Source: Atribacter laminatus (GTDB lineage Bacteria; Atribacterota; Atribacteria; Atribacterales; Atribacteraceae). From it: a stretch of 64,000 nt of DNA. The stretch lies in the NCBI RefSeq assembly GCF_015775515.1, contig NZ_CP065383.1:2728001-2792000 (forward strand), read 5' to 3'. Positions 49,582 to 59,204 of this stretch are shown here, piece after piece. Numbering within the stretch: the first letter of the stretch is position 1; each line of letters starts with the position of its first letter. The notes under the pieces are model-generated. The model was not told the origin of the DNA, did no database searches, and saw nothing but the letters and a program-made list of their open reading frames with translations. The position numbers and the translations under genes were made by a program.

Positions 49582-50586
49582 ATGGAAATACAACATTTGT
49601 TTCAAACACTACCTCAGAAAAATCCCATCATCATCGCCTCTCATCAGAATATCGATGGTGATGGTTTGGGGTCGATGATATCACTGTATTTATTTCTCAT
49701 TCAAAAAAAATTGAATCCAATAATGGTTTATGATAATACAATTCCTTATTTCTATCATTTTTTACCAAACTTAAAGGACATCTATCCCCTTGCTCACCCG
49801 AAGCTGAAAGAAATCTCTGAAGATACCGTCTTTTTTGCTGTTGACTGCTCAAATCCTCAGCGACTGGGCCAACTGAATGATATTCGAGAAAAGTGTTCCT
49901 TGGTCGTTAACATTGATCATCATCCTGATAATTCCTCTTATGGAACCATTAACTATATTGATCCTCACTGCCCGTCAACAACTATTCTTATCTACCAATT
50001 AGCTAAAAAAAATAAAGTGAAGTTGGATGCATCACTTTCCATGTCAATTCTCACTGGACTAATTACCGATACCGGTGGATTTCAGTATGTAGAATTAAAT
50101 CAGCAGCTTCTTGGCATTTTAGAAGATCTCATCAATCATGGGGCTTCGGTCGCAACGATTACACGTTATGCCTTTAAAAGTCGGCGATATTCAGCATTGA
50201 AATTATTAGGGATAGCCTTGAATCATTTTGTTTACGATTATCAGTTTCACTTTGGAATGACCTATCTTCTCCGAAGTGATTTTGAACTTTGCGGGGCCTC
50301 GGAAGAAGATACTGAAGGAATTGTCGATTATGGACTCTATGTTCCTGGGTCTCTCATATCAGTATTTATTCGGGAAGTTGACAATCAAACTTTTAAAGTT
50401 AGCCTCCGTTCCCAAGACGAAACCAACATTCTTCCTATTGCCCATGCTTTTGGTGGAGGAGGGCATTTAAAAGCAGCCGGTTTTAAAATTCAAGGAGATT
50501 TTAAAACTGTATACCAAAATCTGAAAGAACATATTCAGGGGTACCTTTCCTCACAATCGGGTACGCCCCATTCTGTATCTGTATAA
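49582..50586 (+). CDS. nrnA: DHH-family oligoribonuclease NrnA
   Basis: NrnA degrades very short RNA and pAp in bacteria without Orn. The 334-residue protein has the DHH metal-binding set: SHQNIDGDGLGS near the N-terminus, VDCSNP, and IDHHPDNS (Asp112-His113-His114). The C-terminal DHHA1 substrate-binding domain ends with GGGGHLKAAGFKI. It starts two bases after rbfA and ends four bases before truB. This position within the rbfA-truB block is common in Firmicutes. Together with pnp and rny in this window it supplies the last step of RNA turnover. Confidence 0.94.
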   Translation: MEIQHLFQTLPQKNPIIIASHQNIDGDGLGSMISLYLFLIQKKLNPIMVYDNTIPYFYHFLPNLKDIYPLAHPKLKEISEDTVFFAVDCSNPQRLGQLNDIREKCSLVVNIDHHPDNSSYGTINYIDPHCPSTTILIYQLAKKNKVKLDASLSMSILTGLITDTGGFQYVELNQQLLGILEDLINHGASVATITRYAFKSRRYSALKLLGIALNHFVYDYQFHFGMTYLLRSDFELCGASEEDTEGIVDYGLYVPGSLISVFIREVDNQTFKVSLRSQDETNILPIAHAFGGGGHLKAAGFKIQGDFKTVYQNLKEHIQGYLSSQSGTPHSVSV

Positions 50587-50590
50587 AAAC

Positions 50591-51496
50591 ATGATTGGTG
50601 GAATAATCCTTGTATATAAACCGGTGGGAGTCGTTTCCCACCGGGTGGTAGAAACCATCCGTAAGGTACTTGGAGTAAAAGTCGGCCATGCCGGAACACT
50701 AGACCCTTTTGCCCGAGGACTTCTTCTAGTTTGTTGGGGGAAAGCAACTCGTTTTACTCCTTTTTTCCAAGAACTCCCAAAATCCTATCGGGCTTGGATG
50801 CGTTTTGGTATCTCTACCGATTCCTTTGATGTCCTCGGACAGATTAAAAATTTCTCCCTTCAACCGCTTGCCACTGATATTATTGAAAAAACGATTATTC
50901 CTTTTCAAGGAACGAGACAGCAAATCATTCCTTCTTTTTCGGCAACCAAATATCAAGGTCATCGGTTATATAAGTATGCTCGCCAGGGTAAATCAATTCC
51001 CGAATTAAAAAAGGAGATTACTATTTACCAGCTTCAAATCACCAATCTGCAACCTGGTTCATTTCCTGAAGCAGAAATGCTAATATCTTGTTCGTCAGGT
51101 ACCTATATTCGAAGCATTGCCCATGAAATTGGAGAGGAGCTGGGTATAGGTGGATATGTGTATAGTTTACGTCGGGAAAACATTGGTAATTTCTCCTGGT
51201 CTGATAGTTTGGTGGTTTCTGATGTCTCTCTTCAACCGGATATGCTGATCCAAAAGTCGATTCCTGTAGATCAAGCTTTATACTGGATACCATCGATCTC
51301 TGTTCCAAAAGAGGAAGGATTAAGACTCCTTCAGGGGAGTTCAATCAATTGGCCTGATTCTCTATCATTGGAAACGAATCCATGGGTAAAAATATATTCA
51401 CAAAATCTTTTTTTAGGTATGGCTCGTATCAATCAAGAAAAACGGCTTCTTCATCCCGAAATTATCGTCGAAGAAAGGAGTCGATATGTTATCTAA
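50591..51496 (+). CDS. truB: tRNA pseudouridine-55 synthase
   Basis: TruB converts uridine 55 in the tRNA T loop to pseudouridine. The 301-residue protein shows the catalytic motif GHAGTLDPFARGLL, with Asp38 as the nucleophile. It also has GILVYKP-type (GIILVYKPVGVVSH), KSYRAWMRFGISTDSFDVLG and CSSGTYIRSIAHEIGEELG blocks. It begins four bases after nrnA with little SD, which suggests reinitiation. Its end overlaps ribF by 11 bases. Confidence 0.96.
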   Translation: MIGGIILVYKPVGVVSHRVVETIRKVLGVKVGHAGTLDPFARGLLLVCWGKATRFTPFFQELPKSYRAWMRFGISTDSFDVLGQIKNFSLQPLATDIIEKTIIPFQGTRQQIIPSFSATKYQGHRLYKYARQGKSIPELKKEITIYQLQITNLQPGSFPEAEMLISCSSGTYIRSIAHEIGEELGIGGYVYSLRRENIGNFSWSDSLVVSDVSLQPDMLIQKSIPVDQALYWIPSISVPKEEGLRLLQGSSINWPDSLSLETNPWVKIYSQNLFLGMARINQEKRLLHPEIIVEERSRYVI

Positions 51497-52424
51497 AAGT
51501 TATCCGAAAGATTACCTTGAATCTGTCGTTGCACTTGGCTTTTTTGATGGTATTCATTTAGGTCATCAAGCCGTTTTAAACCGGGCTGCTACCATTGCCG
51601 CAGAAAAAGAGAAACCATTACGAATTATAACTTTTTATCCCCATCCACGAAATTCCATTGGACATAACCATACTATAAAATATATAACCACCTACGCCGA
51701 GAAATACCAATGTTTTCAAAGTTTCTACCCAGGGTGTGAAGTTTATTTTCTCCGGTTTAACCGACAGCTTCGTCATACATCTTCTGAAAGTTTTCTCGAT
51801 CGAATCAATCAGTGGTTTAGACCAATAGCTGTGATAACCGGCGAAAATTTTCGATTTGGATATAGAACCCAAGGAGATCAAATATTTCTCCAAAATTTTT
51901 TTAAAAAAAGGGGGGTTGAAACTGCCATTATTCCATCGATATCTCTTGACGGAGATGTGCTATCCAGCACCATGGTCCGCCAACTTATTGAAAAGGGCGA
52001 TATTAAAAAAGTAAATAAGGTTTTAGGATATCCTTTTTCCATTCGGGGTCGAATTGTAAAAGGAAAACAAATTGGAAGTCAAATTGGTTTTCCGACTGCC
52101 AATTTGCTTCCGGTTTCTTCGAAAATAATGCCCCCACATGGTGTTTACTTCGGCTTCATGAATTGGAAAAAGGGAGAATATCCGGCTTTGATTTATATTG
52201 GAACCAAACCAACCGTCAGTCAAAATCAAAGAAGGGTTGTTGAAGTTCACATTAGCCATCAAATTTGCCAATCCCTTTACCAAGAAAGGATTACGGTACA
52301 ACTTCAGCATTTTTGGCGTTTAGAAAAGCATTTTTTAACTATTGAGGCTCTTAAAGAACAAATAACCATAGATCAAGCCGCTTTTAACGCGTATTTACAG
52401 CATACTCAGGGTATGATAAACTAA
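51486..52424 (+). CDS. ribF: Bifunctional riboflavin kinase/FAD synthetase
   Basis: RibF phosphorylates riboflavin to FMN and adenylates FMN to FAD. The 312-residue protein has the N-terminal nucleotidyltransferase domain (ALGFFDGIHLGHQAVL; GENFRFGYRTQGD; SSTMVRQLIEKGDI). The C-terminal kinase domain has GRIVKGKQIGSQIGFPTANL. ATG 51486 has SD AAAGGAG and overlaps the end of truB by 11 bases. The position between truB and rpsO is standard. Confidence 0.96.
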   Translation: MLSKSYPKDYLESVVALGFFDGIHLGHQAVLNRAATIAAEKEKPLRIITFYPHPRNSIGHNHTIKYITTYAEKYQCFQSFYPGCEVYFLRFNRQLRHTSSESFLDRINQWFRPIAVITGENFRFGYRTQGDQIFLQNFFKKRGVETAIIPSISLDGDVLSSTMVRQLIEKGDIKKVNKVLGYPFSIRGRIVKGKQIGSQIGFPTANLLPVSSKIMPPHGVYFGFMNWKKGEYPALIYIGTKPTVSQNQRRVVEVHISHQICQSLYQERITVQLQHFWRLEKHFLTIEALKEQITIDQAAFNAYLQHTQGMIN

Positions 52425-52460
52425 ATGTCGAATGTATAGAAATCGGAGGTGTAATATCAA

Positions 52461-52730
52461 TTGGCCCTTACAAAAGAAAAGAAAAATGAGCTCATAGAAC
52501 AATTTAAAAATCACGATGGAGACACTGGTTCTCCGGAAGTTCAAATTGCTTTGCTGACTGAAAGAATTCGTGAACTTACCGAGCACTTAAAAATCCATAC
52601 CAAAGACTTTCATTCTCGTCGAGGTCTTTTTATGATGGTCGGTCAACGTCGAAGACTGTTGAATTATCTAAAAAAGTACCATGTTGACCGTTATTATTCG
52701 ATTTTAGAAAAACTATCGTTACGAAAGTAA
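52461..52730 (+). CDS. rpsO: 30S ribosomal protein S15
   Basis: S15 binds the central domain of 16S rRNA. The 89-residue protein has the full family pattern: [51 protein letters not shown] and the basic [19 protein letters not shown]. The TTG start at 52461 has GGAGG 11 bases upstream, slightly long. It lies 10 bases before pnp, the usual pairing. Confidence 0.97.
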   Translation: MALTKEKKNELIEQFKNHDGDTGSPEVQIALLTERIRELTEHLKIHTKDFHSRRGLFMMVGQRRRLLNYLKKYHVDRYYSILEKLSLRK

Positions 52731-52740
52731 GAGGAAGGTG

Positions 52741-54894
52741 TTGAAAATAAACAGAACTGAAATTGAGTTTGGTGAAAACAATTGTATTATTGAAACAGGA
52801 AAGGTCGCCAAACAGGCTGGTGGAGCGGTTATGGTTCGATACGGAGATACGGAAGTTTTAGTAACCGCAACTGCATCTGAAGAACCACGGGAAGATATTG
52901 ACTTTACCCCCCTTTTGGTCGATTATGAAGAACGTTTCTATGCTGCTGGAAAAATTCCAGGTGGATTTATAAAAAGGGAAGGAAGGCCAAGAAGCGATGC
53001 CATTCTGAATGGACGTTTGATTGATCGATCGATTCGACCACTTTTTCCTGAATTTTATCGAAATGATATTCAAGTTGTTACAACTGTCCTTTCGGTAGAT
53101 GAAAAAAATACTCCGGAAGTACTTGGTTTGTTAGGTGCTTCCTTGGCTTTGGGAATTTCAGAAATACCCTTTGAAGGGCCAATCGGCGCTTGTCGGATCG
53201 GCTTGCTGGATCAAGATAATTTTATTATTAATCCCAGCTTGGAGCAACTTATTTCCAGCCGTTTGGATATGGTGATTGCTGGTTCGGAAGAAGGAATTAC
53301 CATGATCGAAGCTGGAGCGAAAGAGGTTTCGGAAGCAGACGTCACTCAAGCTTTGAAAATAGGTTACAAATTTATTCTCAAAACCATTCAAACCCAGAAA
53401 GCAATCGTATCTCAATGGGGAAAACCGAAAAAAGAATTCGAAGTTCCCGCCTATTTTGCCGAAATCGAAGATTGGATCCGAAACAATTATCTAATAAAAA
53501 TTGCCGATAAAATTGCCGCTTTTGATAAATCTGAACGTCAAAAAACTATCAATCTACTTTATAAACAAGCACTTGAAGAAGCCACTCAAACTTTTGAGAA
53601 TCTCCAAGGGTTTTCATTGCTTTGGGAAAAAATTGTAAAAGAGAGCATCCAGGACCTTCTCTTTAAAAGTGGATTAAGACAGGATGGTAGACGTCCAAAT
53701 GAAATTCGACCGATTGAGTGTGAAGTTGGGATTCTACCCCGAACCCACGGATCGGCTCTTTTTACCCGAGGACAAACCCAAGCTATGGCCATTACTACTT
53801 TAGGAGCCACCAGTGAAGGCCAGAAAGTTGATGGCCTACAGGATGAAGAAGCTCGGCGTTTTATGCTCCATTACAACTTTCCACCCTTTAGTACTGGTGA
53901 AGTGAAACCGATGAGAGGTCCAGGACGCCGGGAAATCGGACATGGCGCTTTGGCTGAAAGAGCACTGGAATATTTTATTCCACCTGAATCGGAGTTTCCT
54001 TATGCAATACGGATCGTCTCTGAAATTCTCGAATCGAATGGCTCATCGTCGATGGCGACCGTTTGCGGAGGAAGTCTTTCTTTGATGGATGCTGGTGTTC
54101 CGATTCGATCAGCTTGTGCTGGTCTGTCGATAGGTTTAATGAGAAACCAAGAAAACAACATTTTATTGAAAGATATTCTTGGTTCTGAAGATCATTATGG
54201 TGAGATGGATTTTAAGGTGGCCGGTAGCCGACAAGGAATCACTGCCATTCAACTCGATGTAAAAAACCGGGGGCTGAGCTGGGATCTTTTAAGTCAAGCA
54301 CTTGAAGAAGCCAAATCTGGACGGTATCATATTCTGGAAATTATGGATCAAGCTATTCATGCACCGCGTGAAATCCTTTCTCCTTATGCCCCGAAAATCG
54401 GTATCATCGAAATTAATCCAGACCGAATCGGCTCCGTTATCGGACCGGGCGGGAAAATTATTAAAAAGATTGTCGATGAAACTGGAGCGATTATCGATAT
54501 TCAAGATGACGGAAAGATTATCATTTTCTCCCGTAACGAAGAGGGGAAAGTTAAAGCAGTTGAAATGATTAAAAACATTACTCAAGAAGTCGAAATTGGA
54601 AAAACCTATTTGGGACGAGTGACAAAAACCACTGATTTTGGAGCCTTCGTTGAAATTTTTCCAGGAAGGGAAGGGCTCGTTCACATATCTCAATTAGCTC
54701 GGGAACGGGTTCGAAAAACCGAAGACGTGGTTAAAACTGGTGAAGATATCTTAGTCAAAGTTATCGGTATCGACTCTTTTGGGAAGGTGTCTCTCAGCCA
54801 TAAAGATACGCTATCTGACTCTCCCGCTCCCTCAAAAGATACCCAGCGCTCCAGAGAAAAACCTCATTTTCACTCAAAAAGAAATAAAGAATAG
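52741..54894 (+). CDS. pnp: Polyribonucleotide nucleotidyltransferase (PNPase)
   Basis: PNPase degrades RNA 3'-5' with phosphate. TTG 52741 is preferred over the in-frame GTG 52738, because the SD GAGGAAGG then has useful spacing. The roughly 717-residue protein has two RNase PH-like halves joined by a helical domain. The second half carries GLRQDGRRPNEIRPI and the GEMDFKVAGSRQGITAIQLD active-site region. A KH domain (RIGSVIGPGGKIIKKIVDETG) and an S1 domain (LGRVTKTTDFGAFVEIFPGREGLVHISQL) follow. All modules are complete. It follows rpsO, as in most bacteria. Confidence 0.97.
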   Translation: MKINRTEIEFGENNCIIETGKVAKQAGGAVMVRYGDTEVLVTATASEEPREDIDFTPLLVDYEERFYAAGKIPGGFIKREGRPRSDAILNGRLIDRSIRPLFPEFYRNDIQVVTTVLSVDEKNTPEVLGLLGASLALGISEIPFEGPIGACRIGLLDQDNFIINPSLEQLISSRLDMVIAGSEEGITMIEAGAKEVSEADVTQALKIGYKFILKTIQTQKAIVSQWGKPKKEFEVPAYFAEIEDWIRNNYLIKIADKIAAFDKSERQKTINLLYKQALEEATQTFENLQGFSLLWEKIVKESIQDLLFKSGLRQDGRRPNEIRPIECEVGILPRTHGSALFTRGQTQAMAITTLGATSEGQKVDGLQDEEARRFMLHYNFPPFSTGEVKPMRGPGRREIGHGALAERALEYFIPPESEFPYAIRIVSEILESNGSSSMATVCGGSLSLMDAGVPIRSACAGLSIGLMRNQENNILLKDILGSEDHYGEMDFKVAGSRQGITAIQLDVKNRGLSWDLLSQALEEAKSGRYHILEIMDQAIHAPREILSPYAPKIGIIEINPDRIGSVIGPGGKIIKKIVDETGAIIDIQDDGKIIIFSRNEEGKVKAVEMIKNITQEVEIGKTYLGRVTKTTDFGAFVEIFPGREGLVHISQLARERVRKTEDVVKTGEDILVKVIGIDSFGKVSLSHKDTLSDSPAPSKDTQRSREKPHFHSKRNKE

Positions 54895-54913
54895 AAAGAT
54901 TGAGTAACTAGTT

Positions 54914-57103
54914 ATGCTTTCAAAAAAAAACAAGATACTCATTGACACTTTTTTAGTCATTTTTGGAGCATATGCTTTACTTGCTCTGCTATCCTACGAT
55001 GTAGGCATCCTTGGTGAATATATTAAAAATTTTTTACTTTATGTGTTCGGTATCGGTGCCTATATTTTCCCATTTTATCTGTTTTACCTGAGTATAGAAA
55101 TCTATACCTTTGAACATCCCGGTCGATTTCGAATCTGGAGTCGAATCGCCGGGATTACTCTTTGGTTTATTATCTTTCTTACTGTTAGCCAATGGCAAGC
55201 CGACCAAAATAACTTCACCTTGCAAAGCGGTGAGTTCGGTGGTTGGTTTGGAAAAGCTCTTTTTTCTTCTCTCATTTATTATTTAGGATCGTCTGGCCTC
55301 TTTCTCGTTCTTCTTTGTCTTTCTTTCTTTAGTACCTTCATCATTGGTGAAGGACGCTGGATAAGGGCTCTTTTTTCTACCGTCAAGAAGGGGTTAACTC
55401 TTTCTCCACGGCCTAAAAAGAGTCATTACCCAGAAGAGGAGGAAACTCTTCCTCTTCAAAAAGAGAAGAAATCTCGTCTCTTTAAAAAGAAAATTCAACC
55501 GAAAGCCACTCCAACCTTAGAATCGCAAACAATAATTAAAGAGCCTCTTTTATCTGAAACAAAAAACCTTGAGGATGACGTCTTTAGGTTGGAAGAATTG
55601 GACATTGAGCCTCCAGCTGAGCCACTCCCTCAAATTGTTAACATTCCTCCGGTACCAGAAAAAACCGGAGGAACAGTTTCAAAAACGAAAAAAAAGAAGG
55701 GGAAAGAATGGATCCTCCCCTCAATGAACATTTTAAATGAATATCCCAACCGGGGAGATCGAGTTTCCCGAGAAGAAATCACTCTAGGGATTAAAAAGCT
55801 GGAACAAACCTTTCTCGAATTTAACGTTCCAGGGAAGGTAGTCAACGTCCGAATTGGACCGACCATAACCCGGTATGAATTCCAGCCGGCTCCTGGAATA
55901 AAAGTGAATAAGATCGTTGCTCTATCAAATGATATAGCTTTGGCTTTTGCTGCTGCGGCAGTTCGAATTGAAGCCCCCATACCAGGACGTTCAGCGGTTG
56001 GCATTGAAATTCCAAACGAGAGTAAAGAAATTGTGTCGATGAAAGAACTATTAGAAACCACCAACTTCTTAAAAGATACCTCGCCTCTATCCATTGTCGT
56101 CGGGAAAGACGTCATTGGAAGACCATTAATATGTGATTTACGCGACATGCCTCACCTTTTAATCGCGGGAGCAACTGGTTCGGGGAAAAGCGTTTGCATT
56201 AATGTAATTCTTGCCAGCCTTCTTTATAAAGCTGATCCCAACCAAGTTCGAATCGCAATGGTTGATCCCAAAAGGGTTGAGTTGTCAATTTATGCCGATC
56301 TTCCTCACCTTTGCGTACCGGTGATATCTGATGTAAGATGGGTGGTCAAGTTTTTAAAGTGGCTCTGTCGCGAGATGGATACCCGGTATAAAATGCTTTC
56401 CGATCTCTCCACTCGAAACATTGAAGAGTATAACAAAACCGTGGAAGATTACGAACGATTACCCTATGTGGTTGTCATTATCGACGAATTAGCCGATTTA
56501 ATGATGACCGCTCCTTCCGATGTCGAATCCTATATCTGTCGTTTAGCGCAAATGGCTCGGGCGGTTGGCATCCATTTGGTAGTTGCGACACAGCGACCTT
56601 CGGTCGATGTCATTACCGGGCTTATTAAGGCGAATTTTCCTTCAAGAATTTCATTTGCTGTGTCTTCTCAAGCCGACTCAAAAACAATTCTTGATGGTCC
56701 AGGTGCAGAAAAGCTCTTAGGAAATGGAGACATGCTATTCTCTCCAGTGGGAGTGAATAAATCCATACGAGGTCAAGGAGCTTACGTCAGTACCGCTGAA
56801 ACAAAAAAAATTGTTGAACATTGGTTAAACCAAGGTGGGGAAATAAATTATGCAATGGACTTTGTTCTTAAAGAAGAGGTTGCTGATACTTCTGACGATG
56901 AGGATGAGCTCTATCGAGAAGCGGTCTCAGTGGTCATAGAAAATGGAAAAGCTTCAACCTCTCTTTTACAAAGACGGCTGCGGATTGGTTTTAATCGTGC
57001 TGCCCGTCTAATTGAACGAATGGAGAGTGAAGGTTTAGTTGGTCCTTATGAAGGAAGTAAACCCAGAAAAGTAATCGTCAACAGAGGGGACGATATTTTA
57101 TGA
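54914..57103 (+). CDS. ftsK: FtsK/SpoIIIE-family DNA translocase
   Basis: FtsK pumps chromosomal DNA through the closing septum. The 729-residue protein has four to five N-terminal membrane helices (about residues 10-160) and a basic-acidic linker (about 165-265). The RecA-like motor follows, with Walker A GATGSGKS at 419-426, AMVDPKRVELSIYADLPHL, and Walker B VVIIDELADLMM. A C-terminal winged-helix gamma domain (SVVIENGKASTSLLQRRLRIGFNRAARLIERME) reads polar DNA sites. It starts 19 bases after pnp with a poor SD and overlaps the next gene by ATGA. Confidence 0.96.
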   Translation: MLSKKNKILIDTFLVIFGAYALLALLSYDVGILGEYIKNFLLYVFGIGAYIFPFYLFYLSIEIYTFEHPGRFRIWSRIAGITLWFIIFLTVSQWQADQNNFTLQSGEFGGWFGKALFSSLIYYLGSSGLFLVLLCLSFFSTFIIGEGRWIRALFSTVKKGLTLSPRPKKSHYPEEEETLPLQKEKKSRLFKKKIQPKATPTLESQTIIKEPLLSETKNLEDDVFRLEELDIEPPAEPLPQIVNIPPVPEKTGGTVSKTKKKKGKEWILPSMNILNEYPNRGDRVSREEITLGIKKLEQTFLEFNVPGKVVNVRIGPTITRYEFQPAPGIKVNKIVALSNDIALAFAAAAVRIEAPIPGRSAVGIEIPNESKEIVSMKELLETTNFLKDTSPLSIVVGKDVIGRPLICDLRDMPHLLIAGATGSGKSVCINVILASLLYKADPNQVRIAMVDPKRVELSIYADLPHLCVPVISDVRWVVKFLKWLCREMDTRYKMLSDLSTRNIEEYNKTVEDYERLPYVVVIIDELADLMMTAPSDVESYICRLAQMARAVGIHLVVATQRPSVDVITGLIKANFPSRISFAVSSQADSKTILDGPGAEKLLGNGDMLFSPVGVNKSIRGQGAYVSTAETKKIVEHWLNQGGEINYAMDFVLKEEVADTSDDEDELYREAVSVVIENGKASTSLLQRRLRIGFNRAARLIERMESEGLVGPYEGSKPRKVIVNRGDDIL

Positions 57104-57870
57104 GCGAAGAAAAAATACTGGGAATTGGAAATCTTTTAAAAAGTAATCGGGAAAAACTTGGCTTGTCTTTAGATGATGTTGAACAGCAAACCTTTATCCA
57201 TAAACGATATCTGAGGGCAATAGAAGAAGAACGGTGGGAAAGTCTTCCCGGGTTTTCTCATGCTTTTGGATATGTTAAAAACTATGGCAGGGTACTCAAC
57301 CTGGATCAGGAAACTTTGAAGAGTGTTTTTCAGCAAAGTTACCCCAATCTCCCAAAAAAAGAACCTTCTCCTCGAAGTAAATATCGCGATTATACTCCTG
57401 AAAAAGCAGATCTTTTTAAAAAAATTCTCCTTTTTCTGATTATTGCTGCAGCAATTTTAACCTCACTCTATTTATCTATTGAATTTAGGAAAAATCGTGT
57501 TGACGCAGGTGACACTTTCTTGATAACTGAAGTAACTGAACAACCGGAGTTAACGCCTTCCTTAGTAGAATCAAGTCCGGAGTTAACACCGGCCTTAGTT
57601 CAGGTGTCCACACCAACACCAATTCCAGAATATCTATTACGGGTCAATTTACAGACCGAAGACGTCGCTTGGCTCCAAGTTACCACCAACGATAATCAAA
57701 AAGTATTCTCAGGAATTTTGATCCCACAAAAGGAATACCGGTTTCTTAGTAATTCACCTTTGATCATGTCTTGTTTAAATGGATCAAAGGTGAGAGTCCT
57801 TCTTAATGGAACTGAAGCTGGTTTCCTTGCCGAAAATGATCAAAGATCGGAAAGAACCTTTCGTCCATGA
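57100..57870 (+). CDS. RodZ-like membrane protein with N-terminal helix-turn-helix
   Basis: The protein has the RodZ architecture: a cytoplasmic HTH of the HTH_25 type (GNLLKSNREKLGLSLDDVEQQTFIHKRYLRAIEEERWESLPG), a basic linker, and one membrane helix (LFKKILLFLIIAAAILTSLYLSI). A Pro/Thr-rich extracytoplasmic spacer and a C-terminal beta-rich domain of the DUF4115 type (LQTEDVAWLQVTTNDNQKVFSG) complete its 256 residues. RodZ links MreB to the envelope and sets cell shape, so that role is likely but unproven here. The spacer contains an 11-residue near-duplication. It overlaps ftsK and rimO by ATGA. Confidence 0.87.
   Translation: MSEEKILGIGNLLKSNREKLGLSLDDVEQQTFIHKRYLRAIEEERWESLPGFSHAFGYVKNYGRVLNLDQETLKSVFQQSYPNLPKKEPSPRSKYRDYTPEKADLFKKILLFLIIAAAILTSLYLSIEFRKNRVDAGDTFLITEVTEQPELTPSLVESSPELTPALVQVSTPTPIPEYLLRVNLQTEDVAWLQVTTNDNQKVFSGILIPQKEYRFLSNSPLIMSCLNGSKVRVLLNGTEAGFLAENDQRSERTFRP
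57544..57602 (+). repeat. 33-base near-duplication in the RodZ-like gene
   Basis: CCGGAGTTAACGCC (57544-57557) recurs as CCGGAGTTAACACC (57577-57590), 33 bases or 11 codons apart. It encodes PELTPSLV and PELTPALV in the Pro/Thr-rich periplasmic spacer. It looks like an in-frame tandem duplication that lengthens the spacer. Confidence 0.85.
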
Positions 57871-59204
57871 AGAGTTTCTCCTTCGTTTCACTCGGGTGCG
57901 ATAAAAACCTGGTGGATTCCGAGGTGGTAATTGGAAAGCTTCTTTCTTCCGAATACACCAAGATAACCAGTCCAGAAGCGGCCGACTTAATAGTGATCAA
58001 TACCTGCTGCTTTATTGATGAAGCAATCCAAGAAACTGAATTCTGGATCGACCGTCTCGTTCAGATAAAAAGAGATAATCCTGGGAAGACTCTTGTAGTT
58101 ATGGGTTGTTATCCACAGCGTTATGGAAAGCAATTATCCTCAAAATACCCTGAAGTTGATTTTTGGATTGGTGTCAACGACTTTCCCTTTATTAATGAAA
58201 TCCTCACTCAAAAAGCTCCAAACCAAGTATTCATTAATAAGCCTCTCTATCTTTATGATGAATCAACTGAACGACTTCTTTCAACTCCATCTCATTATGC
58301 CTATGTAAAAATTACCGAGGGTTGCAATCATCGCTGTAGTTACTGTGTCATTCCATCCATTCGTGGGAAACAGAGAAGTCGTCAGATCAATTCTATTCAA
58401 AAAGAAGCTCTCCAATTGGTTGATCAAGGCGTAAAAGAAATCATCCTCATCGGCCAAGATATTGGTCATTTTGGTTTAGATTGGTCAGGTAAGAAAGAAC
58501 TTGCCAACCTCCTTCATGCTTTGGATCACTCTCTTCCTAATAGAACCTGGATTCGTCTTCTCTATCTTTCTCCGGACAGCATCGATAACCGGTTAATTGA
58601 AACCATAGCCGCTTCGGAGAAAATATGTAAATATTTAGACGTCCCCTTACAGCATGTTCATCCTTTGATTCTGCAAAATATGAACCGGTCATCAAACATA
58701 AAAAAAACTTTAGAAAATTTAAACACCCTTCGCCAGACAATACCTGATTTATTTCTTCGTACCACCATGATGGTTGGATTTCCTGGAGAAACTGATGCTA
58801 TCTTTAATCAAATGGTGTCGGTGATAAAATCCTTTCGATTTGAACGATTAGGATGTTTTATTTATTCTCCACAATCCGGAACGCCTGCTTCGCAATTGAC
58901 GTATCAAGTCGAAGACGAGATTAAACAAGCGCGTTACCAAAATATTATGAAAATACAGAAAAAAATAGCTAATGATTTTCATCGATCTTTAGTCGGAAAG
59001 ACCTTGGAGGTAATTTTGGATCAAGGTCCTCTCCCCAAAAAACCATCAATCTTTTTGGGTCGTACCTATGGTGACGCTCCTGATGTCGATGGTCATATCA
59101 AGGTAAAAGTCAATAAGAATTCAAAAACCATACGGTCGGGTGATATTTTAAGAGTAACTGTCAGCAAGAGTACTGCCTACGATCTGGAGGGAATTTATTC
59201 ATGA
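57867..59204 (+). CDS. rimO: Ribosomal protein S12 methylthiotransferase RimO
   Basis: RimO is a radical-SAM enzyme that adds a methylthio group to an aspartate of ribosomal protein S12. The 445-residue protein begins with the UPF0004 domain (SFVSLGCDKNLVDSEVVIG, with cysteines also in NTCCF and MGCYPQ). The radical-SAM cluster motif CNHRCSYC starts at Cys153, and the RimO-type IPSIRGKQRSR follows. It ends with a TRAM domain. The LGCxKNLVDSE sequence separates it from MiaB. It overlaps the RodZ-like gene and cinA by ATGA. Confidence 0.95.
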   Translation: MKSFSFVSLGCDKNLVDSEVVIGKLLSSEYTKITSPEAADLIVINTCCFIDEAIQETEFWIDRLVQIKRDNPGKTLVVMGCYPQRYGKQLSSKYPEVDFWIGVNDFPFINEILTQKAPNQVFINKPLYLYDESTERLLSTPSHYAYVKITEGCNHRCSYCVIPSIRGKQRSRQINSIQKEALQLVDQGVKEIILIGQDIGHFGLDWSGKKELANLLHALDHSLPNRTWIRLLYLSPDSIDNRLIETIAASEKICKYLDVPLQHVHPLILQNMNRSSNIKKTLENLNTLRQTIPDLFLRTTMMVGFPGETDAIFNQMVSVIKSFRFERLGCFIYSPQSGTPASQLTYQVEDEIKQARYQNIMKIQKKIANDFHRSLVGKTLEVILDQGPLPKKPSIFLGRTYGDAPDVDGHIKVKVNKNSKTIRSGDILRVTVSKSTAYDLEGIYS

